Of a stretch of DNA of 7,688 nucleotides, positions 6,754 to 7,688 are shown piece after piece. The number at the start of each line of letters is the position of its first letter. Within the stretch, counting starts at the first letter, position 1. The notes below the pieces were generated by a model that was given only the letters and a program-made list of their open reading frames with translations, was not told the DNA's origin and did no database searches. The translations under genes and the position numbers were made by a program. Source of the DNA: Verrucomicrobiota bacterium (lineage in GTDB: Bacteria > Verrucomicrobiota > Verrucomicrobiia > Limisphaerales > AV2); contig QHPW01000019.1 of NCBI GenBank assembly GCA_003219675.1, positions 1-7,688 of the forward strand. The letters are read 5' to 3'.

Positions 6754-6850
6754 CGGCTGGTTTTCCAGGTACTATATAATTCATTTGAGTGTCGACTAAG
6801 CCCAGGCCCAATGGTTCTCCCCGGTTTTGCCGGAGGTGCCTGCCCTACGT

Positions 6851-7688
6851 TCAGATCGCGAAATCGTTGTATTCCGGCTTCACGAGTTCGGTGGGCGGAT
6901 TGAGCATGCCGGCGGCCACGGTGAGGTTTGTGCCCTGCTCGATGAGAATGAAGGAGCCGGTGAGACGATTGGTGCCGTAACCGTCGAAGATGAGCGGCCG
7001 GGAGGCGCGCAGTCGGATTTCACCAATGTCGTTCACGGCCAGTTCGTCCGGTTCCGCCTCGGGATCAAAAGTCGAGATGTTGATCCGGTTTTCGATGGCG
7101 GTGACGATGGCCTGGACCGTCTGCGTGGTGTGCTTTAGCAAATATTTTCTGTCACGTTGCAGCGGACGCGGATTCATCCAGCAAATCTTCGCGTGCAAAT
7201 CCACGCTCATGCCCGGCAGATTCTCCAGCCCGATGATGGTGTCGCCGCGGCTGATGTCGAGGTCGTGTTCGAGCACGAGGGTGATGGACCGCGGGCAAAA
7301 CGCCTCGGACAACGAGCCGTCATAAGTCCAGATTTCCCTGACGGTGCTTTTCATCCCGCTGGGGAGCACCATGATCTTTTGCCCGACTTTCACGATGCCG
7401 CCGGCGATCTGCCCGCTGAGCCCGCGAAAATCGTGCAACTTCGGGTCGCGCGGATTGTTCGGACGATTCACCCATTGCACCGGCAGACGAAACGCGCTCA
7501 GGTTCCAGTCACTCGCGATGTGGACGGTCTCGAGATGCCCGAGCAGGGTCGGCCCTTCATACCACGGTGTGAGGTTCGACCGTTCCACGACGTTATCGCC
7601 GTTGAGCGCGCTGATGGGGATGAATTTCACGTCCTTGAACACGTCGAGGCGCGGCAGGAAATCCTCGACCTGATCTCGAATTTCGAGG
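6851..7688 (-). CDS. cysN: Sulfate adenylyltransferase subunit 1 (CysN), C-terminal part; 5' end outside window
   Basis: On the minus strand the frame enters from the right edge (first full codon 7687-7685) and stops at the TGA at 6853-6851, giving 278 residues. CysN is the GTPase subunit of ATP sulfurylase. With CysD it makes adenosine 5'-phosphosulfate from sulfate and ATP in the cytoplasm, the first step of sulfate assimilation. The visible part begins before the G5 motif (FIPISALNGDNV, Ser-Ala-Leu). It continues with TPWYEGPTLLGHLE and the EF-Tu-like beta-barrel domains: FRLPVQWVNRP, FRGLSGQIAGG, DISRGDTI, CWMNPRPL and DIGEIRLRASRPL. It closes with RLTGSFILIEQGTN. The GTP-binding P-loop and DxxG/NKMD motifs are beyond the edge. 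There is no APS-kinase (CysC) domain after it, so this is CysN and not the bifunctional CysNC form. The GTG at 7642 is internal. cysD would be expected upstream, past the right edge. The gene is convergent with the pseudogene region. Confidence 0.93.
   Translation of the reverse strand, partial: LEIRDQVEDFLPRLDVFKDVKFIPISALNGDNVVERSNLTPWYEGPTLLGHLETVHIASDWNLSAFRLPVQWVNRPNNPRDPKLHDFRGLSGQIAGGIVKVGQKIMVLPSGMKSTVREIWTYDGSLSEAFCPRSITLVLEHDLDISRGDTIIGLENLPGMSVDLHAKICWMNPRPLQRDRKYLLKHTTQTVQAIVTAIENRINISTFDPEAEPDELAVNDIGEIRLRASRPLIFDGYGTNRLTGSFILIEQGTNLTVAAGMLNPPTELVKPEYNDFAI

Noticed and set aside
6775..6780. TATAAT as a promoter -10 box
   Set aside because: No acceptable -35 lies 16-18 bases upstream, and no plus-strand gene follows; the next gene is convergent.
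6817..6836. CCGG-TTTTG-CCGG hairpin between the pseudogene tail and the cysN stop as a terminator
   Set aside because: The stem is four base pairs, extension needs bulges, and no T-tract follows on either strand.
6789..7673. Several plus-strand open frames opposite cysN
   Set aside because: The minus strand reads as CysN throughout. These frames are shadows with no motifs.
1..7688. CRISPR array, tRNA, rRNA, transposase, toxin-antitoxin or phage-defence genes
   Set aside because: I looked for regular direct repeats, cloverleaf-like tracts and known protein motifs on both strands and saw none.

Overview
The window looks like part of a chromosome from the Verrucomicrobiota, in the broad Pedosphaera/Limisphaera type of lineage. 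The evidence is the PVC-specific families present (a TIGR03067-type domain, a ThuA-like protein, a PVC-type membrane-bound dehydrogenase and a Pirellula/Verrucomicrobium-type haem domain), an H-X9-DG pseudopilin tail, and a GRDARA-type palindromic repeat. Shine-Dalgarno sequences are weak or absent. The assignment is by recognition of families, not by a search.

Left part (1-4361, + strand): an apparently intact, tightly packed set of genes for exported proteins. It has the end of a TIGR03067-type protein, a secreted ThuA-like protein, a secreted beta-propeller dehydrogenase with C-terminal HEAT-like helices, and a HEAT plus c-type cytochrome protein that starts inside the stop codon of the dehydrogenase gene (ATGA overlap). 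In many PVC bacteria the dehydrogenase, HEAT and haem modules form a single chain of about 1000 residues. Here they are two separately exported chains, probably translationally coupled. The likely theme is periplasmic oxidation of a sugar or polyol with electrons passed to a cytochrome; the substrate cannot be read from the sequence.

Middle part (4362-6850): no convincing intact gene. It holds a long inverted repeat made of two nested hairpins (4489-4550), the 3' remnant of a DUF1559/H-X9-DG pseudopilin gene (about 4570-4734), and a broken S8 subtilisin-like protease spread over three reading frames (about 4769-6641). The protease lacks a normal start codon, keeps the catalytic Asp and His, and is cut off before the catalytic Ser. 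It is joined directly to the last 35 or so codons of an unrelated surface-protein gene (about 6643-6753). The region looks like a recombination scar of decaying extracellular-protein genes.

Right part (6851-7688, - strand): the C-terminal portion of CysN, the GTPase subunit of ATP sulfurylase, running off the right edge and convergent with the pseudogene region.

I see no CRISPR array, tRNA, rRNA, transposase or defence system. The most interesting points are the split dehydrogenase/cytochrome pair with a possible lipoprotein signal, the extra domain inserted in the relic protease, and the chimeric junction near 6640.
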